From Capitella teleta (taxonomy: Eukaryota > Annelida > Polychaeta > Capitellidae), in contig KB303777.1 of the NCBI GenBank assembly GCA_000328365.1, forward strand, positions 91,472 through 155,471: 64,000 nucleotides of DNA, read 5' to 3'. The notes beneath the pieces were generated by a model that saw only the letters and a program-made list of their open reading frames with translations, did not search any database and was not told the DNA's origin. Made by a program: the position numbers and the translations under genes. Positions 38,769-52,213 of the stretch are shown here, in pieces; positions within the stretch are counted from its first letter, which is position 1; every line of letters begins with the position of its first letter.

Positions 38769-38774
38769 TTTATT
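38769..38774 (-). terminator. Poly(A) signal of RFX4
   Basis: AATAAA on the minus strand (TTTATT on plus), about 105 bp past the RFX4 stop codon. Confidence 0.55.
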
Positions 38775-38877
38775 ACATCATCATTGACTTGATTTTTGTC
38801 AATTATAATTTATAACGCTATGACACATACTACAAAACGACAACGTTCAATTTAATAAATAATTTCAGTTTTCCTGA

Positions 38878-41800
38878 TCAAGCGGACGGGTAGCCTTCCA
38901 CTGGATACTCAAACTCCGCCTTTTTGGCTAAACTTTCGTCCATACTGCTCTTCCGCTTCCGGTTGCCAGCCTCGGGTTCAAACGACGCCTGCGCACAACG
39001 CTCTTGATACGGGCAGCTGGTGTACGCGCGATTTGGCTGACTAGGGGTCACGGAAGGGTCACGCATGCTCATCGGGTAGTTCTCGTACGAGCACGAATTT
39101 GAAGTGTACGGAGGGGCTGCTTCGCGAGAACAGTTGTATGTGAAGTCACTCGCTTGTCTGTTGGTAAAACAGCGTGCAACATCACAATGTATGCAAGTGG
39201 GTGAGGTACTCACTCTGTTGGCACAGCTGTCAGCGCACTTGTTGCGTAAGCACGTGGTTCCGGCCACGTGGTTCGCTGACACGCGTAATCACGTGTTGCG
39301 TAGGAATACTAGGGAGGTTAATTTAAATGGTGGTGATTACAGGTGTGAAGCGTCGTGTACCTGATTCTGATGGTAGCCATAGGCGTAGCTGTTGCCACTG
39401 CTGACGGTCGCCGAGGTGGTTGTGGCGTCGTACCGATACTGGTCAGTTGAGGACCGGGACCGGGGCTCAACCCCACACGGAGAAACCTTTGAGTGAACGT
39501 CGATTTCAGATCGGTAGCCGTAAGTTGGTGAGCTGCATGATGAAGGATCATCGGAAGGAGAATGTGGAGGAAAAGCATCTGAAAAAGCGAAGGTTGATGA
39601 GGTGAGTCTCATTGATTGGTTTATTTACCTGTTGGAGTATAAGTTCGTGTAATGACTGACGTTCGGTCTGCGGAGGGAAACATCGACCCTCCGCTCAATG
39701 TTGGGTTGGGTAAAATTAGGTCATTCAATTCGTCTGTAATGATATGTACATTGAGATGCGATAATTAAGGGGAGAGCTCAAAGTTCACTGACCGGTGGTG
39801 GCATTTCCTTTGATCCCTCTCAAAAGATCCTTCGCTCGCTCCGTGCTTTGAATAGATTCCACTAAAAACATGACGTAATCATCGAACATCAAATGCAGCA
39901 GATGGAATGAGCCTGCAATCATAACGCATTTTTGGTGATTCTCGAGTGCGTTATGAATTTCCGACATTACCGAAACTGGGAGCGCTGTGCAGCGTCATGT
40001 CTCTGATGACCCTGGTGCCGAAACACGACCACATCAGCATGAACTGCCTCGCCAGGTGGCGCAAGCTGCACGCCTTCTTCATCGCTGGCTATTTGCACAA
40101 TAATACAACTCATGTCATGTGACTCACAGCGTGTGTACTCACTCTGACTATACAGCGATCGACCATTGATTCCAACCAAACTGTGTACGACTCGAGGGGA
40201 GCCTGGTCTTGGAGCAGAACTTCAAACTCACGGTGCACTGTGCAAAAAAACGGAGGACGGGTTTAATTTGCTATCGTAAGCGCTATAACTGGTAATTGTG
40301 TACGCAAATGAATGCAATGAATGCTGGTGTTGCAGTGGTGAAAAGTGTACTTACGGGTAACAATGACGTGATAATCCCTGTCGCAGAACTCATCCATTGT
40401 GTACAGCGTCTGTCGTACGATGCTTCCAACGTCCACGTGACGCCAATCTTGCAGCATTTGTTGAGTGACGTCAGGAGAGTGAAGGACGGTTCGTGACGCT
40501 TGGCATAAATGACTTAAGGACGTCTGCCGCTTGAGGACTTGAACGAAACGCCTGGCCACTGTGATGAACACACGACTGGGCTAGTACACAAGAACATCGT
40601 GCAAAACAGTCTTACAATCTAGTTTAACTTCTTGTAGGGTTCTTGGTAGGTCTTCCATTGAAGCTCTTAACCATTCGTCTAACTGCCTGGAGAACTTGCG
40701 TATGACTTGCGTGAGGCTGGAAGTATTCTTTTGCTTTGTACTGTTGATTATAAACTTGGTGTGTTTTACCTTTCTGGTAATGCTTGCAGCACCGTGGGCA
40801 TTAGGACGCCTGAAATGGCTTTGTAGAGAATGGCATCGCACACACCAACGAGACTGACTACGACTTCGGTGCCGAGGATTGGTACAATGTGTTGCGGCAT
40901 TCCTTGCCAGAAGTGCAACAAGAAGTTTTGGACCTGAAGGCCAATAGAAGTAGATGTTTATAACATGTCGCGTTGTCGTCCTACCTCGTCGAAGTTAGCC
41001 CTGATGACGGTGTCCAGGATGCGTTGGCAGTGCGTTCTGTACATCACAAGGAAAGTGCACACGTTCTCCTCGGAGACGTTGCTGGGCAGTTCGAGGTCTT
41101 TGACCGAAGGGAATTCGGGAAGCAACGTCCCTACTTTGGACCGAGGAGGGTAGGAGACCATAGGCTGGTGGGAGAGGAACATCCATGAGGGGGTTTCAAC
41201 GGTGATTATTTTATAAGGTAGGAACGGCACTCACTCGTACGAGGGTCGATGTACTGTTTATGATAATTACATTAAATGTAGTCACTGTCGGGAATGAATG
41301 TCTAGAAATGGGCTGCTTTTTTCCACTTCTAATATTTGCAAATATCTCCGAGGAACTTCTAAACATCTAGGTGCTAATAGCTATCCAATATACAGGTATA
41401 TATTGCATGCATTAGAAAGGACATAGCGCCAGTGTGTCAGTGATATCAATACAATTGACCTGCATGGAACATTATTTTACGGCACTGCGTCTAATATGCA
41501 GAGTAGGGCGACATCGTGACCCCTGCATATGCGATAATATAGGAGTGAGAAGTTGACCTCGAAATCAAATCTCACCTGTTTCACACATTCTTTCTTCACT
41601 TCGCCTCCAAAACTTAAGAAATAAAAACCGTAAATGATTCACAATTGTGATTTATACGAAACTAACCTCTGAGTGGCTTTTCTTGAGAACGTGACGTCAT
41701 AATAGGGAGACGTTTCTTTAACCCCAATTCCGTAGTAATGATATCTAAAGGTAATTCAATTACTATAACCTTGCAATTACGCCATCAGCAATCCTACTTG

Positions 41801-43642
41801 GACTGGCCCCTGGTTCCCAGGCGTCGCGTCGTCAAATGTGGAAACTGCTGACGAATTATCTAAAAATGTTAATTTAGTATATATTCATCGCAATGATAAT
41901 TAATTGAACATCACCTTTCCGAAGCTAGCGGCGTTGACTGGCTGGCTGTCATTCTTCTCACAGAAATCGAGATAGTGGAGATACAATGTGCTACGAGGAA
42001 TGCACACCCCCTCCGCTATCTCATAAGTCTCCTCTAACCTGGAGTTAATAATTGATTAAATGAATGATTCATTTGATTAAATGATTGATTAAACGTCGTA
42101 CCATTTTAGAGTCAGTGGGGTCGAATGCGGCTTCGAAGGAATCCGGTTCTCTTTTCGTTCGTCTGTGAAATCAAAGCGAAACTCGGATGAGATTTGCCGC
42201 TTAAATCATTCCTCTAATTGGAGTCATTAATTGCTTTAATGGCCGCTCAGGTCACATGTCTGGGTCACGTGGCCGGGTTTATGGAACGAGGATAGCGCCC
42301 AAGTCTCGTGCCATCACGTGCCGAACGGGATCTCGTTCAGGGCGTGATTGATGTCATTCCTCGGTACAATAAAGTGCTGTAATTATAGCGCCGAGATGAA
42401 ATCGTCAAGAGTCGCTTGATTTGGCGCGCTGCGGCCAGCCGGAAGTGATCGTCTGCTTCCGGAAGAATTCGCGCGCTTTTATCACGCCACGTTAAGCAAG
42501 GTCTCACTAGGCGGCGCTGCGGAAATGACGCTGCTCGATTTGCGCTCATGCCTCATTTCAAAGATTATTGCAATCGTGTTCCGCACTGAATTATCTCGAT
42601 GAATATTCATGAGGTCACGTGAACATTTTGTACATCGGGTCCTCTCGCAGGATGCTGTGCTGTTTGATGCGATTCCGGCGAAGTTAGATATATTCACCAA
42701 ATGCCCCCCGTCTCTGGTTAAAGGTAAATATTACCTCATTAAGGTATTCAGAAAACAAATCAGTAATGCAAGGTACTTATATTGACTACTGATGAGGTTA
42801 AGTCGCCATTTGGAGTGGTGTTTTGATAAGAATTCGCATGTATACATTTTCACACTGTACTCTCATGAGAACAATATTCAGCCAATCGACGCGTGTTGTT
42901 CGCTTTTAATTATTCTCCCTTCGAAAGCGAAATAGTCGCAGTACACAATGTGTACATAAGGCCACATAATGGTACTACACACCTGATATTATGTTCACAA
43001 ATAAATTCAGACAATATCGGCAAATTTTGACGAATCGACGTGTTTTGCTTTTTGTTTTCCTCATTAAAAGATTCCGCAATAAAAAAAAAAAAAAAAAACA
43101 CACAAATTTTTGGCCGCTTTGCATAGAAATACACATGTGGATTCATTTAGTCGTACTTCGTCAGTTTTAAGAGAAAATCGTTATTCGGTATAAGCTATTT
43201 TGCGACCAACTAGAAATATAATTCTAACGATCTAATTGGATCCATAGAGTAACCCAGGGGCAATGTGTGTCTACCACGACTTGCCCATGCAAATAAAACT
43301 TGTGTCTTGTACAGTTAAAACATTGTCTTCTGACGTACTAAGGGATTCATAATAGCATTCAACATTATGAAACAGGTTAACGTTCCCCAAAATGCTCTTT
43401 TTCAGGGCATATATTTAATTATCTGGCCATAATATATGTGTTCCTCATGTTTACATATTTATATTACACGGAACCAAATTGAACAATTGGTCGTATACGA
43501 GGAATGTGCAATAATTATTTGCATGGACAAGTGATTGTCCATTTCTCTGGTCACTATTTCCATCTAATCATACCGTTATTATTTCTACGATGTCACCCGG
43601 ACTCTCTCTTTGAATATAGTGCTGAATGGACGTTTCCTAGTT

Positions 43643-43677
<35 letters not shown>

Positions 43678-46600
43678 AATTTACGCTCATTTTTTAAAAC
43701 TCAAAGCCAGAGATGACGTCACTAGCGGCGATCTCATTTGGTTCAAAATTTTGTGTGATTTTCATCATTCCGTTTATAGCAAAATTATTTTACACAAAAA
43801 TACGAAAATGGAATACACATTTCATTCTGAGGCCATTCTCGAGAAATGTGACGATCGAGGTGACAGAAATAGACCACTGACCGGAAGTAGAGAGGTTCTT
43901 GGTTCCGGTTCCGCCGCTGGATGGCGCCAAGGTCTGCAGCTGTGCAGCTGAAGTCGGAGCAGCTGTGGTGTCCAAACATTCCTCCAACCAGTTTTCTAAA
44001 ATCGAAAGAAATCACAAGGGTGATTGAGGCGACTTCGAAGTATAGATTTGCTACGAAATAGCGAGTGGCATATGTCGGTGGGTTACTGTGAATGTAAATT
44101 CAGTCGATTTTCATTTATAATTGATTAAAATACTGAGTTCACTTTTAATTTCACTGAGAGTTGATTACGTAATTAACGGGGATTGTGGAAGTAACGAAAT
44201 CGACCACTTCGATTAAAACTTGGATCACTCTTTAACACTCCGTTACTTTGTCTTGCACGGATGCACGGGATACGTTTTTAGTGATTCAATGTACATCAAT
44301 TGAAACATAAACGAATTAGTGTTGAGATGAGGAGAAAAAGGGAAAACGAAAAAGTGAAAGCCCCGCCCCTCCCTCGCCTCTACCGTGTTACATAATATAT
44401 TATACCAAAAAATGATTTCAATGCCAATTACACAAATATGAAATTGGTATCTTTAAGCGTTAAATATTTTACTGCATACAGAACAATAAAAGCCTTTAGT
44501 TCTGTTTGAATGCGAATTCTAGTAATTCAGTAAAATGTCACGTTTCAATAATCCAATCATTGATAAAGACTAAAATGTCCGCTTCTGGTGCCATATATAC
44601 TTGTGATGACTTGGTTGTAACGATCACATGAGATCATAACTCCGCCTTAAACGGCAGTCTTATATTTAATCAGCCTAAGCACGTTGTCTATTATTTCATG
44701 AAACACATACAGAATTAATAACACCATCTCACGCGCTCTCTAAGATTATCGTACGAGCTGATTTTCTCGCCGATTTCAGGGAAAGAAAAGGGGAAAACAT
44801 GAAAGGAACAAGATTCGCATTTAGCAGAATCAGATCATTAGCAATTTGCAAACCAACGAGACAACATTATGAGCGTGTATCTACACCGTGCGCTGAAGGG
44901 CCTCGGGACTGCTGTCATCATGTGATCATCAATCATGATCCGTGCATGCTCGCGGCCATGTTGAAAACGAAACCAGCTCTGTGTTTTGTGTTTGATCAGA
45001 GCGGAAGAATGCTCCGCGTGGGGCGTAAAGTGGTACCCGGTTGAGGGCCATTGAGCTGCGAATTGAGAGGCACTCGACCGGGTAATCGCGTTAATTTCAA
45101 TGCTGGTGAAATTTTCAGGCTTTTGACCTCGACGCTTCGACGGGAAATAAGGAGAATCGACGGAGAGAAAGGAAATGGGAAATGTTAACTTATGATTGAG
45201 ACAAATCAATCTGTTGCGATCACAAAGGCTGATCCTTACGAAATGTTTACCTATCGGTGCTTGGAAATCAAAGTATAAACAGATATACTATGTATATTTA
45301 GAGTTTTGTTTTTAGTTTAAACTCCAGGCCAGTCTGTCATATTGATCTCCACCAAGTGTTGGCGTGTATTATATCGAAGACATTATATTTCGCAACTCGC
45401 TGGATCTGCATCGAGTCAAGAATGCTTTGGCTTAAAGCTAAAACGTACTTCATGGTTTGCACACGGCAAGTGCAGGGATACATTGTATATACATTGTACA
45501 GGAAATGATACTCCTTTCAGTTCACCCTTAATTGTGCATATAGCAAACTCAACCCCCCCCCCCCTCCAACTGGGTTACATCGAAAGGTAACATGTAAATG
45601 ACATATTGTAACAAGTGAATCCAATCAAATTTCAACAGTTAATTAAACATAGAATTAATCACCAGAATCGAGTAAATTTTACACCAATGGAAAATTATGT
45701 AAACATGAAAGCGGAAATAAAGAGGTGCAAAGGTCAAATGCGAATGAATCGGATCACCGTGCAATGATTTGGGTTCTCACCGTTGATGTTATCTGCCCGC
45801 ATGGCGACGGTCGTTGCCGGGAAATGGTTCTGCGAGGGAGGAGGCACGGGCTAAGAGCTCCCCGCAGGGAACAGACCCCGCCCTCTTCCCGAAACAGCTG
45901 CTCACATTAGCCATACATGGTAAGGTGCACGGGGGAGGCGGGAGGGGGAAGCATCAATTGCACGGGGTTAAAATGGAGAGCCGCAATCTTAGTTTACAAG
46001 TTACAATGCGAAATCAGGTCGAATGGAGGAAGAAGCGAAAGAAGGTTTATATCTGAATTAAGGACGAAGGTTATTGGGATGCGTAGAAGATTCGACCAAT
46101 GAGCAGACGTTTCACATGGGTTTAAAACGCAGGTAAAACACAATGCACTGAAATACATCGCTTTGTGTTCAGTTTGGATGGCCATTTAGAGAACTGAGAG
46201 CGAATTATCACTGCAATCAAACGAGTGACGTCAGATTGAAAACAACTGAGGATATTACATGAACGTAGAACACGCGCACGATTCAGTGATGCCCAGCTCC
46301 ATGACCTATGACCTTATGGTGTGCATATTGCATCCAGTTCTGGTATATCTTAAGACAGAGAGAGAGGGAAGCAGCGATGAGGCAGATTATGAGGTAACAG
46401 AGGACGGATGAAATGCGACGCAAGACCTTCGAAAGGGGCGTGGTCTGCGGTGTCTCCGTGTCAGCTGCTCATAACCAGCCAATCATTCGCCAAGTGGGTG
46501 GTCTACCCCCCAGCTTCTCCCTGCTCTCTTCCTTCCCTACTCTCTCCTTTCCATGTCTTCTCTAACAACGCTCATTACACGTCTTTGTTTGCGGTCAAGC

Positions 46601-48983
46601 ACGCTGGCTAATTGAAGCATTGCCTGGCGACTGCTAGGCGCGCATCTCGCCAGGAATGTCCGCTCGCTAAAAATTGCAAATACTGAATCTGGGAGGAAAC
46701 TGCTTCACAAGCGGGCGCATCTGCGGTTGGGTTAATTTCTTGTGTTTTTATCCTCTCAATAATCTGTTATTGTTTGACCTGCAAGTGTTGTCTTGTTTTA
46801 ATGAGTATGTTTTTTTATGTTTTTTTTTTTTCGGGAGTTTAAAATCGTTTTGAGAGAGTGTGAAATCGGCTTTGAAGTCGTGAAAGGCGACGGTGAAAGG
46901 TGTGAAAGCAGATCGCCTTCTGCTGCTTCATCGTGTATGCAAATTGCAAACGCATCCGATTCATTCGACGCAGAATGAAAAGTGAAATCGGGCGAATCTG
47001 CCACCAAATGGACAACACCTGACAGGTCTGCGTGGGGTGGTCACGTGGGGTGGTCACGTGGGGTCATGCCCCGGAAAGGGAAGCTTTGAATACTCGGTCG
47101 TTGTATGTGATGTTGCATTTGTAACGGTACACACGATGAGAAGGTAATAAATAAATTAGTCATTCGTAATTGACACTTTTTCCTCTACATATCCATTCGC
47201 GATCAAGTTTGACACTTTGTTAGCCAGTTCCCGTGTTGTTGTTACGAGGTGATAATTACTTTAGTTAAATTACGCAGATGCAGCATAAACAATTGACTCC
47301 TGTCGAGTGACCAAGTTAAGTTATTGCGCAATGACATCAGGTGAGCAGACGAACACTGTAATTCTCTAATCAGAATTAATTACTCAATCAGTACTGGCCC
47401 CAGCAGTAAAAAGAACCAGTTGTTTAGTGCGGAGGGATGTGATGTCCGATGCGCTTATCGAGTTTCAGTGCTCATTTCAAACTGATCACATGATATCAAA
47501 TTAAAAATGAGGAAACAGCAAAGGACAGGTTGTGATGTCTCGCTGCTCTTTTGACATCTCGGGAGCGCATGAGGAGACAAATGGGAGTACCCCGATTGAG
47601 GAAGAAGGCTTTACCTGCATGCTGGCTTAGTTTCCCGTTTATTTCATGTTGGCGAAGTCAAAAAGTTTTTCAATGGATTCACGGATGCTGAATTGAGGAG
47701 AACATTAGTTTGCTCATTTTGGATTTCCGGATGCTACTTCCGGTTTTTCTGGACGACGATTGCGCATGACGAAGTCCCTCTTCTGGATCCTGTCGGGATC
47801 TCTTTTAAGGAGGTGTTTATCCTCATTTTGCAATGATATTCAAAATGGATTTCGTTTCACGGAAACTCGTCTGCGGGGATTTTTCATTGTTCGTGGAGAC
47901 GAATGAAATTTGGAATTTCTGGAAAAATCAAATGTCGAGGGGGAAAGAAGGGAGGGGGGGAGGTATTTTAGGAAGAAAAAAATGAATAGAGAACGAGTAC
48001 ATTTATGTTGTGGTCACAGTAGAAAATGTATTTTGCATGTATACTAATCACAGCGTGTTTCCTTTGGTGTTAAGTATACTAATTAAGTTAATTATCACGA
48101 AATCCCTGGCTTTCCAGGTAACTCCGCTTCGCAAAGCATGCCACAGATTGGTTTTAAGCGGATGACCTTTGACCTTGGAGCTGAGGGAAGAAGGAAGATG
48201 GATTCGAAGAGGCAGCGATTCAAAGTTTCTTTCTCTGTTTTGTGTTTCGGTTTGCGGATCAATCACATTTGGCTGAACGGTGATGAAGTCGAAGCGTGCG
48301 CTCGATCGCACACATCTACCTGTTACATCAAGCAGGTGTTCACTCTCCTTGGTTACGATGTAGCAACCATTTCTATAGCAACGTTCTTTGAGTGGACACC
48401 GTGACTTGTGAAATGTTGTCTTCCGCACCGTTAGAAGCGACATCTGTAAGAGGAGTTACTTCAGCATGTTCCGTTATGCTACATATCACCTTTGACCCAC
48501 GGTCAGTTAAAGGCGTGGTGGACAAACGAGCCACTCCAGATGGTCGAGCGACCAGTGGTCATCCTGCGTTTGACCAGTGTCCACGCGTCTTTTGAAGCAT
48601 GGAATTCCTCCGTCATGGAGACAGTGGACGGAAGCCGCGCAACAACACCGCCCCCTCCCTAGCAGATGCCGCATCCGATGCAGTTATGATGTAGTTATGA
48701 TCGGTTTTATGTTTCCACGAACACGTGACCACGCCCCCCGTGCACTCGCGTGGCACCGAGTCACGTGCCGATTTTAAGATATGGCGACGTTTTATGGCTG
48801 CGAGCAAACGTCCAAACAAATTGAGAGTCAGGGGAACAGTTACGTGAGTGAAAAATCAATTTCGTCTCTGTCCGAATCGGAATAATTAAAATGGTGCTGG
48901 GGAAAACGGGGCTAAAGAGGAAGTTTGAAGTACTCACGTGAGGGGGTGTCGATGCCATCACCCATCGTCATCTGGGGTTCACT
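38878..48983 (-). CDS. RFX4: RFX4-type winged-helix transcription factor
   Basis: Seventeen exons in continuous phase, giving 683 residues from the ATG at 48971. Exons: 48938-48983, 43882-43995, 42102-42162, 41915-42038, 41798-41859, 41667-41744, 41576-41612, 40985-41164, 40770-40933, 40616-40716, 40355-40558, 40143-40237, 39971-40088, 39793-39912, 39361-39578, 39214-39275, 38878-39157. The DNA-binding domain, residues about 64-146, has [47 protein letters not shown]. The extension and dimerisation regions match vertebrate RFX4 closely: [66 protein letters not shown] factors bind X-box DNA and control cilium and neural genes. The C-terminus is Ser/Tyr-rich, then basic (RKRKSS). The start is not certain: an upstream coding exon is possible. 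Confidence 0.93.
42163..43881 (-). other. RFX4 intron 2
   Basis: No exon recognised between the RFX4 exons at 42102-42162 and 43882-43995. It holds several CACGTG sites (42269, 42315, 42617), an A-run at 43080 and a 29-base T-run at about 43644-43675. Confidence 0.6.
43996..48937 (-). other. RFX4 intron 1 (4.9 kb)
   Basis: No exon, RNA gene or transposon end recognised. Notable spots: a C-run at about 45552-45563, the tandem TGGGGTGGTCACG (about 47033-47062) with repeated GTCACGTG, and a bent X-box-like pair of half sites at 48352-48367 (GTTAC, six bases, GCAAC). Short open frames here show no family signature. Confidence 0.5.
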
Positions 48984-50005
48984 CTGAAAAGCAAAAAGAA
49001 TATGATTTAATTAAAATTAAAGTTAAAATTTAACACTTTTTTGGAGTTTTTTACTGAGACAAATTGCAACACAAAAAGAGATTTGAACCACAGATGAAGT
49101 CCTAAAAATAATAACTGTTTACTTGGTTTTTTTTCCCCCGTAGGGCTTATTTAACCTCGGAATCCTGAAGCAACTAAGGCTTATGTGGTCTGAGGAGGTA
49201 AGCAGAAGTTAAATGCCTCCTTACCTAAGGAAATGAAGCGCAAACTGATTCAAAGCAAAAAAACATCGGCTTTCACTAGAACCCCACGGACGTCAACGAA
49301 AGACGTGCGTCTATAGATGGAACTTTATCCCTGATGCACCAAACAAAATTAGCTCGTACAGCGACGCATGAATTCCTCTTTGGTGCAAACTGATCGGCAA
49401 CCGATCTTGATTATGTAAGCGGAAATTTAACTCAGAGCATATGTTGGGTTAGACATGAGTATAATTATAATCTATGGACACGACGAACACAAGCGGAATT
49501 AAGCTCTTTGGACTTGAGGATCTTGTCCTAGCATTTGAGCCAATGACAACGAGATGGACGAATGAAATTGCAGCAATACGATCCCACAAGAAATCTACCT
49601 CAGCGCCAAATAGAACGATTTGCAATCAGGGTTTCAATTCTGAATAATTCGAGATGTGCTGCTTAATTTGAAATTTTCCGAAGCCCAAATCCATCGAAAG
49701 ACAGTTTCTTTTGTAGTTTTATCAAGCTGATTGAGACAAGGGTATCGTTTGATGGAATTCGATTCGATTTGATATTATTGTATGAACGAGCTTCTTGATT
49801 AATATGGCAACAGCCAATGAATTGAGGCGATCAGGATGGAATGAGATGAGATGACTTGAGCATCTCCATCTAATTAGGTCAATCTGATGACAAAAGTTGA
49901 TTGCGTCGTAGTAATTGCTGAGAAGAAAGGTGCGTCCCTCATGATCACATGATGCCAAGGTTTCCACTGAATATGATTAGTTTACTTCTGTTGCAGCGAA
50001 CAGAA

Positions 50006-50123
50006 TGAATGAATGAATGAATGAATGAATGAATGAATGAATGAATGAATGAATGAATGAATGAATGAATGAATGAATGAATGAATGAATGAATGAATGA
50101 ATGAATGAATGAATGAATGAATG
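50006..50123. repeat. (AATG)n microsatellite
   Basis: About 29 uninterrupted AATG tetranucleotides, lying about 1 kb upstream of the RFX4 first coding exon seen. Perfect arrays this long are usually length-polymorphic. Confidence 0.98.
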
Positions 50124-50722
50124 ATTATTTGGTCGATTCAGCTTTGATTTGTATCTTAAAATATCGTGCATGCTTGAAAGTGACAACACATCAAATGAGG
50201 TTTAACTGGCTCCGATTTGCACAACGTTTTCTGAGGGTTTAAAAGAACATGCTGAACAGGTTAACAGAAGAGTATTTCAGCGCTCTAAGTCGATGTAATC
50301 CCATGTTCTCACCTGAAAGAGCATATCTACCTACGTCAATAAATTCCCCTTTAAACAGACGCGACTGATCTGTGCACATTTGCGCTTTTAATGCAGACAT
50401 GAGTACATACTGAAGTGTAGATATTTCTCGGAATCGTTGTCTAATCGAAGCAATGATAACTACACCTGAGAAGTAAATAGAGGCTAGAGCAGTCGCCATT
50501 ATGCATGGAATAACTCCAATTCCACAGAACAATTAGCACCAATTGATCAGCGGATGTTCTACCTGGATGAAGATCAACTGATCGCTGATTAACTGACGCA
50601 GGGGCGAATGCTGGTGAGATATTTGCTGTTTGGAACGGACTAAACACCGAAGGGAAATCGGTGATGCGAAATGAGGTTGATTGTATTGCGTCACCCCGCA
50701 CGTTAAGACCGCACAGCTTCTC

Positions 50723-50736
50723 GTTGCTATGGTTAC
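50723..50736 (-). promoter_or_regulatory. Consensus RFX X-box 1
   Basis: On the minus strand it reads GTAACCATAGCAAC, matching the known X-box pattern GTHNYYATRRNAAC at every position. It lies 1.75 kb upstream of the RFX4 ATG. Confidence 0.6.
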
Positions 50737-51386
50737 CTAGGAAGGATTGTGAGTTTAGTTCCGATTAAACAAATTCTATGGTTATAATTAGACTTTATAG
50801 AACATTTTCACAAAATTGGACTTCATACTATATTTGTATACTACATATGTTCACGCTAAATTAATGTTCAGATATTTTTGTCTTTTTCTGTAAACAAAGG
50901 TTAAACGAACAACGTACGGATGTCGGATGGCCTAATTTAGCGGCATGTTCGTATACAACAGGTGCATAAGCCTATTCATAATGAAGAAATAGTCCACTGT
51001 TTCATCTGGTAGAACATGAAATGACGTATCCATATCTATGCTCTACAGCACAGATAATATGCGTGGTCTCACAGTCTGTTGTAGACTCCATGGAGAACCT
51101 TCCTGTCTCGTTGCAACTCGACATCATCTTCACAAAGAATGAAGCGAGAAGAAAAAGGTCAGCTAGCAACAGAGACTTGTTTGTTGACCACTGCCGAATG
51201 AGAAGGAAACCAATTCTTTACCGTGTTGTATTTGGTTTAATCAAAAACTCTCCAGTCATCGTTTTTTAAGGTTTTTGCGTACTTTTAAAATGTCGTATAA
51301 TTATGTATTTGGACGTGAGCCGGTTGACTTAATAGCAAGAAACAAAGATCTCATATACGTCACGAGTAATCAGATTGTTTTCACTT

Positions 51387-51400
51387 GTTTCCATAGCAAC
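51387..51400 (+). promoter_or_regulatory. Consensus RFX X-box 2
   Basis: GTTTCCATAGCAAC matches GTHNYYATRRNAAC. It lies 2.4 kb upstream of the RFX4 ATG and 650 bp from X-box 1. Confidence 0.6.
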
Positions 51401-51932
51401 AAGACAAACTTTCTGTGTCTGTGCGAACCGCGTGCCTGTGAATGGAGGCTTCAATCCAAATGCGTAATCGTTCCGTGAGTGTGAAGTTCATTCTAACGCA
51501 GTGCAAATTAAACGTGATTCAGTTGGAGCAACGGTCAGCGATAGACGATGACCCACCTGCACCGATGAAATGGACACAGGCACGTGGATCTGAAGAAATC
51601 TGATTTCATTTCAACTTTGATCCTTTCGGGGAACGGGGAAAGTCGTTGCACATGAGTGATCGGCAAGCCCAGTAGAGAGTACGACACAATGAAGCATGCA
51701 GTGTTACAGTGGCATGCTCAGTGTTTTTATTTAGGCCTTTTCACACCGAGATGACGTCACGCCCTTGACCCCTTGACCCCTCGTAAGGCTTGTTCTTTTG
51801 TCTTTGCAGTTTCCACTTTCCTGAATATCCACGCACCTCTTAGGGAATACTAGCAGATGCACTTGCAAAGGGACGCTAGCAAATAATTATTACAAACGGA
51901 GTAAAGACATTGTGGAAATGCAGGATGCCACG

Positions 51933-52204
51933 TTCACTGGTCTCTGGCGCTACTGAAAAGAAGCACAGGCACACACCGATGAAAAATCACCCCTATTTTG
52001 GTACATCTATTTCACTTGATTTCACATGACGTCACTCGGAATTCCCAAGATGGCGAGGCGAGGAGAGGCGAGTGTAAATGAATTCACAATATTTGCTGAA
52101 TATGATCAGTTGACTCAATGTAACTATAAATAACAGCCAATGAGATACCACCTGTCATCTGTGTGTGCCTGTGTCATTATATATATGACCAGGGAACCAG
52201 TGAA
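51933..52204. mobile_element. 272-bp MITE with 9-bp duplication, copy 1
   Basis: Non-coding element with inverted ends TTCACTGGTCTCTGG and, from the right, TTCACTGGTTCCCTGG. It is flanked by the direct repeat GATGCCACG at 51924-51932 and 52205-52213. A near-identical copy lies at 55012-55282. A 9-bp duplication is typical of Mutator-like elements; the family is inferred. The interior holds ACTATAAATA and CCAAT close together. Confidence 0.85.
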
Positions 52205-52213
52205 GATGCCACG

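Larger units (their letters stand above)
48984..51923. other. RFX4 upstream region
   Basis: No coding exon recognised. It contains the (AATG)n array and two X-box motifs, described separately. An open frame at 51275-51478 (+) ends beside a donor-like GTGAGT, but it has no recognisable content. Confidence 0.45.

Noticed and set aside
45725-46102. Overlapping open frames in RFX4 intron 1
   Set aside because: Low-complexity, basic composition with no splice support and no family resemblance.
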